A program made the position numbers and the translations under genes. From Siphonodentalium dalli (Eukaryota > Mollusca > Scaphopoda > Gadilida > Siphonodentaliidae), in the NCBI GenBank assembly GCA_032622095.1, contig CP136061.1, positions 133,633,587-133,697,586 on the forward strand: a stretch of DNA of 64,000 nt, in the 5' to 3' direction. Shown here in pieces: positions 24,167-35,265 of the stretch. Every line of letters starts with the position of its first letter. The stretch's first letter is position 1. The notes beneath the pieces were generated by a model. It was not told the origin of the DNA. It did not search any database and was given only the letters and a program-made list of their open reading frames with translations.

Positions 24167-24639
24167 ACAGTAATGCCCAAAGTAATTGACCACTTAACCA
24201 CATCAGAATTATTGGTAATTTTTCAGGATTTGAAATCCTGAAAATTTACCAATAATTTTGCTGTGGTCAAGTGGTCAATTACTTTGGACATTACTGTATG
24301 AGGATTGAGTTATCATTAAACCTCAAATCCTTATATTGGTTACAGTAATGCCCAAAGTAATTGACCACTTAACCACAGCAGAATTCTGGGTATTTTTTCA
24401 GCATTTACAATCCTCAAATTACCCATTATTCTGCTGTGGTTAAGTGGTCAATTGCTTTGAACATTACTGTATGATGATTGAGTTATCATTAAACCTCAAA
24501 TGAGGTTACAGTAATGCCCAAAGTAATTGACCCTTTAACCACAGCATAATTATGGGTAATTTTTCAGGATTTAGAATCATGAAAAAATACACACAATTTT
24601 GCTGTGGTTAAGTGATCAATTACTTTGGACATTACTGTA
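24167..24639. repeat. Three tandem palindromic MITEs
   Basis: Three fold-back units of about 130 bp (24167-24297, 24342-24470, 24508-24639) each begin ACAGTAATGCCCAAAG and end CTTTGNACATTACTGT, so each can fold into one long hairpin. TA dinucleotides at the ends fit a Tc1/mariner/pogo-type target. The units are separated by a repeated 40 bp linker (GTTATCATTAAACCTCAAAT). The repeating module is therefore MITE plus flank, at a period of about 170 bp. Confidence 0.85.
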
Positions 24640-24924
24640 TGTAGATGGAGTTAAACCTCACATCAGTGTGTTGGGGATTTGGACCTTGACTTGGGACCTT
24701 TGGTTTTTAACCGTACACCTTATACACAATTTTTTTATGTAACCAGAGTTTTTCTTGGATAAGATGAGTTTGAAGCCTGCTTACATTTCAAAATGTTGTC
24801 AGTTTTGTATTGTCTGCAGCGGATCTCGACGCGTTGAAGCAAAAGTTACAAAAGATAAAATGTGTATGTGACGAGACTATAATACAAATAAAAAAAAAAA
24901 TTGAGGGAGGGGTGTGCGATACAG

Positions 24925-25640
24925 GGAACTAAGGGTTGAACCGATATAAATTTGTAGAGCGATAACGACCAATGTTGACATATTATGCATATCAACTCTA
25001 CTGTTGCAACAAGGCTATAAAATAAGGGGGTGTCAGAATCTTAGTCATCTCTATATAGTGCCAGAATAGTCATTTATGGAGTTCTATAAGATGTTGGGTT
25101 GGTTATATTGACTCGGAAAAAAGGGGTTTGTACCGATGAAGTTGATGAACTGACATAAATTAGTGGATCGATGTTGCCATGTAATGCATCGTGACTGTAC
25201 TAAACCAGCAATTATATAAAATTGGGGGGGGGGGTCTGAAATTATCTCTATAGTTGGCACCAGGATAATATAGAAAGGAATAGCAATTGATATACATATA
25301 CGGTATACTATAGTAATACCATAGACATATAAGTACAAGTATCACGAGATAAAATATTACGTAACATGACTATATACCGATGAAAGAAATAAATAAATTG
25401 GACCGGGATTAGAGGTTGGGTTGGTTATATGTGGATAATTGGATATGGAATTCATACCGATGAAACGATACAAATTAGTGGAGCGATAAAGACACTTAGT
25501 CAGGCTACGCGGGGGAAATAGGGGTTGATACGATAGACCGAAATAAATTTGTCGAGTGATAATGACCAATGTTGACGTATAAAGTAACGCGACTGTACTG
25601 TAACACAATTATCAGGTAGAACCGGTCAAATATGACAGGG
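24925..25640. repeat. Degenerate tandem repeats
   Basis: Landmarks such as ACCGATATAAATTTGTAGAGCG, AATGACCAATGTTGACGTAT and GACTGTACT recur about every 200-300 bp with heavy divergence. G runs at 25224 and 25026 occupy equivalent positions. No credible coding sequence. Confidence 0.55.
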
Positions 25641-26124
25641 TACAGCACGTAATTATTTCCTAGATCGAAGAAATGATTTTTTTTTTCGATGATAAAATTT
25701 AACATAGGATTTGCCATTAAAATCGATTTATGTCTATAAATATGTCAAAATTTTGAGCTGAAACTTGGTGTGTATGTGTGTAATACTACTATATTCTTAA
25801 AATGACAGAGTTCAGCGCGTAATTATGTTTTAGATGGAAGAAATTGAATTTGTTTTCGATAATAAATTTACAGCGTGTACGGGTCATTGAGTATGCTCAA
25901 TATTTGTAAACAAACTTTTGTCAATAGCCGCTTTGGTCAAACTAAACCTTCTTCGACCGGGACAGCAGATCCGAATAGTAGCTAAGATGTATTTAGATAG
26001 AATTATCAAAAGAATATGACCGATCAGGGTACATTTTAAGAGAATAGAGTGGAGAAATCTTGGTGATAATTCCAGAAAATAAAGATGGAGGAGAATCACA
26101 ATTAAACTTCCCACAATGCACTTC

Positions 26125-26600
26125 AATAAACCAGGGGTTCCCAATAGGTTACACATTATTTTCAGTCTATCAGATTATTTATATTTTCAACAACAAGTGA
26201 CTTTAAGTTTACAATTTCAGCCTGTCCTGACTCTATCGATACGATTTAACACATTTTCAAAAACGTATTATACACCGGTGGCGTTAACTTTACAATTTAA
26301 GCATCTACGTGATTCTATCGGTACGATTGAGTAAGGCACACACAAGAATACACCAGGGCCGGGCTCCCAATGGGTTATATATCATTTTCAGTCTATCAAA
26401 TTATTTATATTTTCAACAACATATTATTACACCGGTGACTTTAAATTTACAATTTCAGCCCTGACTCTATCGATACGATGTATCATATTTTCATAAACAT
26501 ATTATACACCGGTGGCGTTAACTTTACAATTTCGGCATCTACGTGATTCTATCGGTACGATTGAGTAAGGTACAAAAAATATCCAAGAATACATTCGCCC
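26125..26600. repeat. Tandem duplication of about 238 bp
   Basis: The unit beginning CACCAGGGG/CACCAGGGC, then TTTTCAGTCTATCA, TTATATTTTCAACAACA and GCATCTACGTGATTCTATCGG, occurs at about 26125 and again at about 26351, ending near 26335 and 26575. Similarity is high with small indels. Confidence 0.75.
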
Positions 26601-27557
26601 TGTCCACCACACAATATCAAAATCACAGAAAGTAGAGTATTGTGTGGATTGTGTTGATACTTGTGCATAATAACGATGTCATAGCTCATGTCCCTGGTTT
26701 ACGAAGTTTAATCCGCTGCTGGATGTCATATAATTCTGCTTCTTCGTACTGTATTATGTAACCTCTTGTTTGAAGCGTGTTACTGGTATATACATGCAGT
26801 GGGTAGGTGATATAGGCTTACAATAACTGGTGATTGTCTTAACAATAACTGGGAAAAAATAGTTTAATATTCCCCGGTTATTATTAAGATATTTACCTGC
26901 TCTTGTTGGCAGCGGGGGTAGGCTACATAATGTACAAGGGAGAACAATAGGAAATATGGCGGCTGTGGTGTAATGTATAAGAATATAACGGTGTTATATT
27001 CTTATACATTAATGCATCATAGTAAACATTCAGAGCAGAATAAAACAAATCGCAAAATAATTGTACATTTGCACGTTTAGATTGAGCGCCTGTTCTGGTA
27101 TCACACATGATTGCCTATTGGATAATCTGGTTCTACAAAGGGTCATTGGAAACATCTGTTCTTCATCTCTCATAATAAACGGAAAGCTATTGGTAAAGAA
27201 CATTTGTCATTTTGTTCAGGTGAACATCATCTGGGAAGTCAGCGAGGTGTCTTCGACTGCAATTAATCCGTATCCATGTCTCATATACGGATATACGACT
27301 AAGAGTGACAAACATGCACGTGTCAGTCGAGACTATTTGGAGATCATAGTGTATACCATAACATAGAATTCTGGAATCCAACAAGTAACCAAATAAACCA
27401 CAGATTATATTCAATCACAAAACTACATAACAATTGATCAATTCGTCGCTAATCGAGAAGTTCCTGTCAACTGTCGACCAAAATGCATTGCAATGCGTTT
27501 GACCACAACGGGGCATCTAAGACGCACTCACTGATCACCTCATGTCGAGCGCTGATA
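26601..27557. other. Downstream flank of the glycosyltransferase exon; two hairpins
   Basis: No gene recognised. Inverted repeats at 26837-26888 (TTAACAATAACTGGG / CCCGGTTATTATTAAG) and 26971-27011 (TAATGTATAAGAATATAAC with a 3 base loop and its exact complement). The first part of this stretch, nearest 27557, may hold the 3' untranslated region of the minus-strand glycosyltransferase; no clear polyadenylation signal was found. Confidence 0.45.
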
Positions 27558-28682
27558 TCAGGTACATGCAGTAACATTGTGTAACGTCTTCCATATTGAA
27601 CGAGCTAAATCTTCGAATACTTTTTGTCCGTACATTTTCTTATTTTTCAAGAAATCACACTTGTCTGGCGGTTTCAAGTGGTTGTACAGGTCCTTGTGCA
27701 CGGCTTTGTGTGTCACATTAAAAATATGTCCAAGAATGCCAGTTATATGAGCGTCTTCAATACTAACATAGGGTATATACTCAGCAATATAGAGCATAGA
27801 CCTCGCAAGATCTCCAGGCATCAAATAGAAATTCCCCGTGCAGTAAGGCGGGTAAACATTCAACGGTAACATTTCCTTGCTGACTCTAGCTTTTCCTTTT
27901 CTTCCTACTTTAGCATGGGGTGACAAATATCCAAAGATAGTTTTTGTCATGTCTGTGTTACTTAACATACGAAGTACCATAGGAATATTCACAGCAGTGT
28001 CTTCGTCAATTTTTAAAACATATTGAATATTGTAACAATACATCGACATCCAACGAAATCCGGAGAGAACTTTTAGCGTGAGATTCTGATAACTCTCCAC
28101 AAAATCCACTTGAAGGATGTCTCCGTTTTCGTTCGCTTCCATCACTAACTGTTCATCAGCCGACTCGTCGCTTTCTCCGAATATAAACACTATTTCAATC
28201 TTTTCGTTAATCTTAGTATTCGGCGGCCATTGATGGGTCCGGACGACGCTTCCCCATGTCTGCCGGATAGCGTCTCTATAGTGTTTGTTCTTCCGTAATG
28301 CTGCAACTAATATGAGCAAATGTAGACTCGCGCGACCTTTGCATACATCAGTTGGAATAATTCTCATCCCGAAATTAAGAGAATACAACTTATGTCTTCT
28401 TGGTTGAAAAAACCTCCCACCAGTAGGATCAGAAGGTTGTGTAGTGGTTGTTGTTGTCGTCGTCGTCGTCTTAGTCGTTGTAGTAGGCCGCGGTGTTGTT
28501 GTGGTGGTAGTAGTCGTCGTAGTTGTAGTAGTTTCGATTGTTGTCGTTGGTGTCACTGGCACTTGGCATGTAGTCAGCATAGTAACGATAATCACGCCTG
28601 AGACATACATAGACCCGAAAAATAGTATTTTCCATGCCACTGACCGAAATAACCTGATATGGAACATGATGCAGTCAGCAAC
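27558..28682 (-). CDS. GT31 beta-1,3-glycosyltransferase, terminal exon
   Basis: From the ATG at 28667 the frame gives 369 residues, a normal length for this family. It reads as a type II Golgi protein: a short cytoplasmic tail, a membrane segment at residues 11-33 (ILFFGSMYVSGVIIVTML), a Thr-rich stem to about residue 85, then the catalytic domain. Family motifs are RDAIRQTWG, VFIFGES, NLTLKVLSGFRW, the DxD metal site as DED in LKIDEDTAVNI, and YPPYCTGNFYLM followed by IEDAHITGILG. Such enzymes add galactose or GlcNAc in beta-1,3 linkage to glycoproteins or lipids; the exact sugar is not decidable. Asn-linked sites NLT and NVT are present. Just upstream is a likely splice acceptor (TTTATATCTTGCAG, exon from 28682), so the 5' UTR is probably spliced. 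Confidence 0.85.
   Translation of the reverse strand, partial: VADCIMFHIRLFRSVAWKILFFGSMYVSGVIIVTMLTTCQVPVTPTTTIETTTTTTTTTTTTTPRPTTTTKTTTTTTTTTTQPSDPTGGRFFQPRRHKLYSLNFGMRIIPTDVCKGRASLHLLILVAALRKNKHYRDAIRQTWGSVVRTHQWPPNTKINEKIEIVFIFGESDESADEQLVMEANENGDILQVDFVESYQNLTLKVLSGFRWMSMYCYNIQYVLKIDEDTAVNIPMVLRMLSNTDMTKTIFGYLSPHAKVGRKGKARVSKEMLPLNVYPPYCTGNFYLMPGDLARSMLYIAEYIPYVSIEDAHITGILGHIFNVTHKAVHKDLYNHLKPPDKCDFLKNKKMYGQKVFEDLARSIWKTLHNVTACT
28430..28590 (-). repeat. Coding ACN microsatellite (poly-Thr stem)
   Basis: Imperfect trinucleotide repeats (GTT/GTC/GTA on the plus strand) encode runs of threonine in the stem of the glycosyltransferase. The mixed codons suggest selection for threonine and not only slippage. 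Thr-rich stems are likely O-glycosylated. Plus-strand ORFs across this repeat are shadows. Confidence 0.85.
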
Positions 28683-29017
28683 CTGCAAGATATAAAGATC
28701 ACCACCTATTATTTTCCTCTTGTGTTTATATTGTATCCCAACACAATTCTTCAGAATATAATATCTTTTAAAGGAAGTTTTTACTGGAAAAACAATCATA
28801 AAGAAGACTGCCACATATAAAAAAAACTACATGCAGTTAAATATTAAGAAATGACATGCTTTGCACTGGCACATACATGTACCTATCTCGTTGCACACTA
28901 TCCCTGCCAACTACAGATAAAAAAAATCGTTTTTTTTTTCATGTGGGACGTTTGACAGTGTGTAATGATGGGATGTCAGATTTTAATATTTTAATGGACA
29001 TGGAGTGAAAATCATAT

Positions 29018-29606
29018 CACGGTGGGGGGAATCACGTGGTTTAGAGTTGATGAGTACCACGATTTTAAATGGCGGCGGATAGAGAAAATTTGCCAAGAAA
29101 CGACGAAAAAGGTAATAAACTACGATATGACATATTACATATTATTTTGGCAGCGACGAGCATATGCTACACTATTTTGTATACAAGATGATACCTCATA
29201 TGTGTCCAAACTCACATTTGTTTGCTCAAACATTCTGACCAAATGTCGTCAGTTGGACGATTTTTCACGATGTTTTCACGATGTGTTTACTGGTGTATTC
29301 CTCGAACATTCTATATTTTCATGCATTTTCTCTAGTTGGGCCAAAAATATTGTTACTGGCGTTATGTTTACTGAAAGAATGCACATTTAGTCGGCAATAT
29401 ATTGATCTGTCTTTTAAAGAAAATATATTTTTCCTTGTGAATCATAGCTTTTTCATTAGTGGTGAGTGTACATGCACCACAATTAAGTGATGAGTTACCA
29501 CGAACTTGTTCGGAATCGATTGAATAAATGGAGGACAGCAAACAAGTCAGCCGGCTTATAGCGAAATTTACAATAGGAGTACAGCTAATTAGGTCTGAAC
29601 CGTCCA
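29018..29606 (+). repeat. Inverted duplicate, left copy (0.59 kb)
   Basis: Almost identical to the reverse complement of 36909-37494, differing at a few bases and small indels. It begins CACGGTGGG and ends GGTCTGAACCGTCCA. Within it, ATG at 29069 opens a 14-codon frame (MAADRENLPRNDEK) that runs directly into a splice-donor-like AAG|GTAATA at 29111. A second long open frame passes through the copy in another phase. Confidence 0.85.
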
Positions 29607-30364
29607 TATAGCAAGACGCAGACTTTATTTACTGGAATTTCGCCATATACTGAGACGACTTGAAGATTATAAATGTATGGCCCAAGCAAACCGCCTAATT
29701 ACGATACTATTCAACTGGTGTAATAAATTAAACTGTTTACCTCAGATGTAAAACATGTGGTTAAGTTATACATATAGGTTACTGGCGCTATTAATGCATG
29801 GTTGTTGATCACCATGAGTTAACACGAATTTTATTGTTAATGCAAACTGTCTTGTAAAAATTAATTATGTATACCTTTAAAATAGAACTCCCGTGGACTT
29901 TATACCGACATGCAGGCATTGCATCTTTGTTTAATGCTGGTTTAATTCACCTTCTTAACTCCGTTCTTCTCTGACAACCAGTATATTGTTAAAGTGTACA
30001 CAGAAGGTCCCGAAAAGTTAACCAGCTTCATGCATGTGCATTGTGACAAACTGTGGATAGAGCTGAGTGGAGACTTTTCAACCCACTAAGCTATCGAATA
30101 TATGTGTATGTGTCCACAACCCCATATAATATACATGCAGGCCCGACTCAAATCTCGTGATATAACTAACACAATGTACATGCATGTGACTCATATTAAA
30201 TCTGCTTTTAATTATAACTGAACATTTTCTAACAATTACTCATATTATGACCATTCATTGTTGTTAATCAACAAAACCACCCATTTTATCTTTCAGAAAT
30301 CACACATTCGATTCTGCTGAAAGAAAATGACTACCCGGGAGGCAGAAAGGAGGTATACGATATC
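29607..30364. other. Non-coding, nothing recognised
   Basis: AT-rich sequence between the inverted duplicate and a fold-back repeat. No exon, RNA gene or repeat was identified by eye. Confidence 0.4.
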
Positions 30365-30720
30365 GACAGGACCATGGGCGTAGCCAGCTAGGGTTCGATG
30401 GGTTCGGACGAACCCGCCCTTGAAAACAGAGTTGCCCCCGTCGCCTGACTTCCAGGGATCGAGAGGTCGTTGGCTCGGGCAATTTCGGGGGTTCGTTAAA
30501 TTAATGCATGATCCCCGAAGTTGCCCGAGCCAACGAACCATCGAAACCTGGAAGTCAGGCGACGAGGGAACTTAAGCAGTCGACAAAAGCATGATCGGCC
30601 TATACTAGATTATTTCACATTAAATTGAGGTCCGTATGTCTCAGTGAAATCCACATATACGCCGGGGCGAAAATTAGATTTTAATGTGAATAAAATAAAT
30701 AGTCACATGCATGGCATGTC
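30365..30720. repeat. Fold-back repeat with GGGCGTAGCCAGCTAGGG end
   Basis: Arms of about 65 bp (GTCGCCTGACTTCC, then CGTTGGCTCGGGCAA) pair with the reverse complement at 30505-30568 around a loop of about 20 bases. The 3' part (AGCATGATCGGCCTATA, ATTGAGGTCCGTAT, ACGCCGGGGCGAAAATT) matches 54010-54110. A related copy at 53493-54170 has a larger insert in the loop; a stray terminus (GGCTACGCCCATGGAC) lies at 33636. Confidence 0.75.
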
Positions 30721-31124
30721 GGCATATGCTGTTGCTAGTCTAAAGAGGACATCATTGTGTTCAGTTTCAACTAAAATGATGCTCTATGAATGTGTGCACG
30801 TCAAACTAGTTTTCACAGTCATGGGCAATTATGAACGAATATTCATTGTATGCAAACACTACATGTATAGGGTACATTTTTGGGTGTCAAGTTGTATTCC
30901 CGTGTGATCACGTAGTATATCGATGACGATGCTTAGGCCTACAGTGCGAGGGTTCACAGTTTCTGGACATGGCGTCCCCCCCCCCCCCCACAAAAAAACA
31001 GGGTTTCAGTTGAAGTCCCACTCCTATCAACCAAAAAGGAGCACATTATTAGTTGGTGTGTGAGACTGTACATGCCCAGTAACTTTTCGATATATCCGAT
31101 ATAGCCCCAAGGTGGGAACAGCAC

Positions 31125-31300
31125 GTTAGTCCGATGGTTCGATTACAGGCCGGGGTACAGCGCGCTAGCCCGAGCCACTCCCATGGTTCAATAGTCAAAG
31201 GGTTCAATGGTCCGAGTGTTCAATAGTCAGATGGTTCAAGGGTACGATACTCCGAGGGTGCGACAGTCCGAGGGTTTAATATCTCGAGTGTCCATTAGCG
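31125..31300. repeat. Minisatellite, unit about 15-16 bp
   Basis: Variants of GGGTTCAATAGTCCGA repeat about ten times with drift. The unit resembles a tRNA B box by chance (GGTTCGATT), but there is no tRNA fold. Non-coding. Confidence 0.75.
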
Positions 31301-31565
31301 GGACGTGGCGCCGGGGATTTGCGGGTCTCCCCCCGACTTCGTTAAAAATTCAAGTTGGCATGCAATAGGTCAGGGTTATAGATTACATGTATATATAGAA
31401 TTAGTCAAATACAGTTTGTTCATGTATATAGTGTAGGAAAATAAATATGTAGGACATTCCAAGTTTTACATATCATGTTCTACATGCATGTATATATAGA
31501 TCTAACGATAATGGGATAGGCCTATATGCAATGAGTGATTTACTGTCGTTCAATTCCATCTTATA

Positions 31566-33188
31566 TCTATATTTGCGAATGTCTGTCTGTCTGTCTGTGT
31601 TCTATAGAAATTCACAGGGGACCATCTAGATGATGCCAAAGGGGTCTACTAGGAGTAGCTTTTTACGAGAAAGATAATGGTCGGGGTTAGAATTTTCTAC
31701 AGTGACGCCGTTGTTGTCAGGGGCAGAAAAGGGGGAGGGGCAGAAAAAAAATTGTCGCCAATGGCCACCAAACTTATATATAATAATCCCCATGATATGA
31801 GGAATCTAATGGTGTGGTATAATATGACAAAAGTCGCGCCGTTCGCACAGGGGTGCCCGGAAGGGGAGGGGCAGATTTTTTTTCTGTCGCTGATTTCCAC
31901 CAAACTTATATATAATCATCCCCATGATATGAAAAAAACAACGGTTAAAAGTGGCGTCGTTCAAGTCAGGGATGCACGGAAGGGGAGAGGGGCACCAAAA
32001 TTGAAAAACTAATTTTAGCGCCGATCTCCACCAAATTGATATATATTCTTCTTCATGATATAAGGAATCTAATTGTGCGATTTAACAACGCCAAACCCAT
32101 GATATGAAAAAACCAACGGTGTGGTTTAAAACTGACGTCGTTCGAGTCAGGGATGCACGGAAGGGGAGAGGGGCACCAAAATTGAAAAACTAATTTTAGC
32201 GCCGATCTCCACCAAATTGATATATATTCCTCTTCATTATACAAGGAATTAAATTGTGCGCTTTAACAACGCCAAATTGTTGTCTTTTGGTTGAGAGATT
32301 GGGAGGGGTGGGCACTAAATTTGATAATAATTGGTTTAGTCGCCGACTGCCACCAAACTTATACAAAATAATCCCCATGATATGAGGAGTCTATTGGTGT
32401 TGCTTATATCTGTCAAATGTGGCCTCATTCGAGTCAGGGTTGCATTGAAATGGGCAGGGGCACCAAAATTGATGCACAATTTTTTTGCGCCAATGTCCAC
32501 CAAATTGATACACGTTCTTATCCAAGATACGAGGAATCTAATCGTGTGATTTAAAGACGCCATAGTGGTGCTGTTTGAGAGATGGGGGGTGTGGATTGGC
32601 ACCAAATTTGATAAAAACAAATTGTTTAGTCGCCGATTATCACCAAACTTATAAACAATCATTATAAAATGTAGCTAATATTTATGCGCATCAACATTTC
32701 GTTTAAACAGATAATATTTAGCCAATATATAGCACCATGAACAGAGGAGCACCTGAAAATTTCTTTGAAACATCTGTATCTTCATGGAGATAGCCAGGTG
32801 TCCTCGAGAACTTGATCCAACCCACTAAATTGATTGATACATCTCAATATTTAAAACCCAATTATCATCTTTTATCGAACTAATGTGTTTGTGATGTTCA
32901 TGTATCATATTATAACGTTTAATGTATATGCAGTTGTAAATAAATACATACTTCATTATTGTTGGAACAGATTAATCGCGAAAAACAGAATGACAATTGA
33001 CAAGGTGAGCCACTACTTATATCCCATGACTGTAATAATCATGTTTTATGATGCTATTTGAATATACAATTTATGAGAAAACGTATAACACTTTTAAGCA
33101 AGAGCATTCTCTATCCCCAACAAATATCCACAACATACAGAGGGTTTCTCATCGCATTAACCAGGGCAACGCCGGGTAACCCTGCTAG
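31566..33188 (+). mobile_element. Non-autonomous Helitron-like element, copy C
   Basis: The shortest and cleanest of the three copies (1,623 bp), in the opposite orientation. It starts A|TCTATATTTGCGAATG followed by (TCTG)n and ends with GGGCAACGCCGGG, then TAACCCTG and CTAG|T. These are the TC start, the 3' hairpin and the CTAG end in an A-T target expected for Helitrons. It carries a composite tandem array at 31600-32680 and a unique part at 32700-33188 matching 2265-2700 and 17827-18260. No protein is encoded. Confidence 0.8.
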
Positions 33189-33930
33189 TATATTATATAG
33201 CCCACTTCAGCCAATAACATAACCATTTTGAGTGCAGGTCTATACAAAACTTCATAAGATCGGAAAGTTATATCATATGCAGATTATATCTGGGGAATGG
33301 TTGGGTTTTATCATCGTTCTTTATTATCCTAGTCAATACTACACGCGGTCACGGTCCCATACATGGAGAAAACATTAGTCCATAAAACTTGATCATGTAT
33401 GAAGACAAATACTGCCATGTCATATATTCTCACATAATCGGTAGATCAAATCCAAAACATTATTACCTCTCTAATATACGTGCAGATATTTCACAAATAA
33501 TCGTCAAATATGCTCCAGATTCGCGCTCGATGGGTTATTTTTTTGTTCCTGCACCCTTCACACGAGGCGCGGTCGGAGCTTTTCACCTTGGTCCTGTGCT
33601 TCTCAAGTTAATAATCGAATCCGCCTTTTAAAAATGCTGGCTACGCCCATGGACAGGACGTATAATTCGTTCATCAAAGGCACTCTCGGAGTCCGGTGGG
33701 AAAAGGCCAGGTGTAATCAGTCAAAGATGTTGCCACACAAGAAGATGGGGCTATATGATATTGATAAATAAAACAATGTTACAATATTCGTTTTTTATTC
33801 AATATTAAAACAACTATAGGCATCTCGCCATTAAAAATAAACAACAGATGTGTGTTAATAAACAACCAGACATCGTCATAAACTATAAATAATATGTGAA
33901 AAAGTTAAAACATTAATGTTTGTCAACATG
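33189..33930. other. Non-coding, nothing recognised
   Basis: Contains a short stretch (33530-33720) with GGCTACGCCCATGGACAGG that matches the end of the 30365 repeat family. No supported exon. Confidence 0.4.
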
Positions 33931-33936
33931 GTTAAA

Positions 33937-34272
33937 GGGGGACTGCACACTAAATACAGCCATTTATGGGGCCATCTCCTATTATACTCAACAGAAAATA
34001 TGCAACAAATAAATGAATTTGAGCCAGGAATGAATGCGATATAACTCACGCGCTCTATGATAGACGTAAACAACATGGTAATTATAATGAATAGGTGATG
34101 GTTCGCTAAACTGATTTTCATTATAATTATCATGCTGTTTACATCGTTCATAAAGCACATGAGTGTATTTTGCACCCACCCTGGCTCAAATTCATTCATT
34201 TGTTGCATACATTCTGTTGAGTATACTAGGAGATGGCACCGTACATGGATGGATTTTGTGTACAGCCCCTCT
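33937..34272. mobile_element. Fold-back MITE, first of an adjacent pair
   Basis: Ends GGGGGACTGCACAC and GTGTACAGCCCCTCT are inverted repeats, and the interior is also palindromic (TTTGAGCCAGG at 34020 against CCTGGCTCAAA at 34180). TTAAA is found on both sides (33932-33936 and 34273-34277), a likely target duplication. Non-coding; the ORFs across it are mirror-image shadows. Confidence 0.75.
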
Positions 34273-34278
34273 TTAAAT

Positions 34279-34617
34279 GGGTACTGTACACTATATCCGG
34301 CCATTTATGAGAGAATCTCCTTTTATACTCTACAGAATGTATGCAATAAATGAATGAAAGTGAGTCATGGGTTAGTACAAAACACTCGTATACTCTACGA
34401 ACGATGCAAACAACATGGTAATTATCATGAAAATGAATTTATGACTCCCGGTTATAAATTCATTTGCATTTCAGCTACCATTTTGTTTGCATCGTTCACG
34501 GAGCACAGGTGTATTTTGCGCTAACCCGTTGCTCAAATTCATTCATTTGTTGCATACATTATTTTGAGTATAAACGGAGATGGTCACGCAAATGACCGGA
34601 TTTAGTGTACAGTACCC
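34279..34617. mobile_element. Fold-back MITE, second of an adjacent pair
   Basis: Starts GGGTACTGTACAC and ends GTGTACAGTACCC, with palindromic interior (AACGATGCAAACAA against TTGTTTGCATCGTT). It is a diverged relative of the element at 33937-34272 and lies immediately beside that element's target duplication. Confidence 0.75.
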
Positions 34618-34691
34618 GTAGTGTACAGTAACCGTTCAACATTCTGACTAGACAATACCTGAAGGCTGAAGATAATAAGCCAGACCACCGC

Positions 34692-34900
34692 GACGCGGCC
34701 ATATTGGATTCACACAGGCCCCGTTCCGCGGTTTAAGTGCTACAGGTCAAAGTTCTGGTGGTGCATTCCATATTGAATATTCATGATTCCATATTTGGAG
34801 CTTTTGAAATTTCGCGATTTCAATATATTGAATGCACTTCCAGAACTTTGACCAGTAGCAATTAAACCGCGGAATGTGGTGAACCCAATATGGCCACGAC
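34692..34900. mobile_element. Fold-back MITE of about 210 bp
   Basis: CGCGGCCATATTGGATTCAC at the left returns as GTGAACCCAATATGGCCACG at the right, with further pairing through CCGCGGTTTAA and GGTCAAAGTTCTGG. The whole unit can form one hairpin. No target duplication was resolved. Confidence 0.75.
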
Positions 34901-34994
34901 TCAGTGATCTCGCTTATTCAGTTAACTGAAGATGCATTCTGCATTTGATGATAAATTTCTGACAAAATATAACTATGAACACTTCAGCAACGTT

Positions 34995-35265
34995 CTAACC
35001 AACGCATTTCTTCTTATGTCGATATAGATTGCTTTCGTGCCTGTACAGTTTACCACATTCGCACCGATACCTCCGGTCCCCGCTATGAATGTCCATGTGC
35101 CCTGTCATTCGGACCTTGGTACGAAATGCTGCACCGCATTCAATGCATTTAAAGGTTGGCTCGCTGTGTTGCAGTCGTTTGTGCCTTCTGACATCTGTTG
35201 CACTCGCAAATTTTTTTGGGCACTTATCACAATCGTACCTCCCTTCGTCTCCGTGTTTGCTGCAC
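34995..35265 (-). CDS. C2H2 zinc-finger protein, terminal exon
   Basis: After a splice acceptor (TTGTGTTTTAG, exon from 35265) the frame encodes three fingers and stops at 34995. Finger 1 is YDCDKCPKKFASATDVRRH then H, with C-x2-C-x12-H-x4-H spacing; finger 2 is FKCIECGAAFRTKVRMTGH; finger 3 is a short YRCECGKLYRHESNLYRH ending in KKKC, a C2HC variant. Linkers are of the short TGEKP-like class (HSGDRRY). This is a DNA-binding domain of a nuclear protein. The N-terminal part is on other exons not identified here. Exons of this form, ending just after a last finger, are typical of BTB-zinc-finger genes with alternative 3' exons, but that is inference. Confidence 0.75.

Noticed and set aside
28392-28695. 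Plus-strand frames rich in Val or Cys/Arg
   Set aside because: They are antisense translations of the poly-Thr microsatellite in the glycosyltransferase.
33876-34353. Opposing 142- and 73-codon frames with similar proteins
   Set aside because: They are the two sides of palindromic MITEs, so the similarity comes from the inverted repeat.
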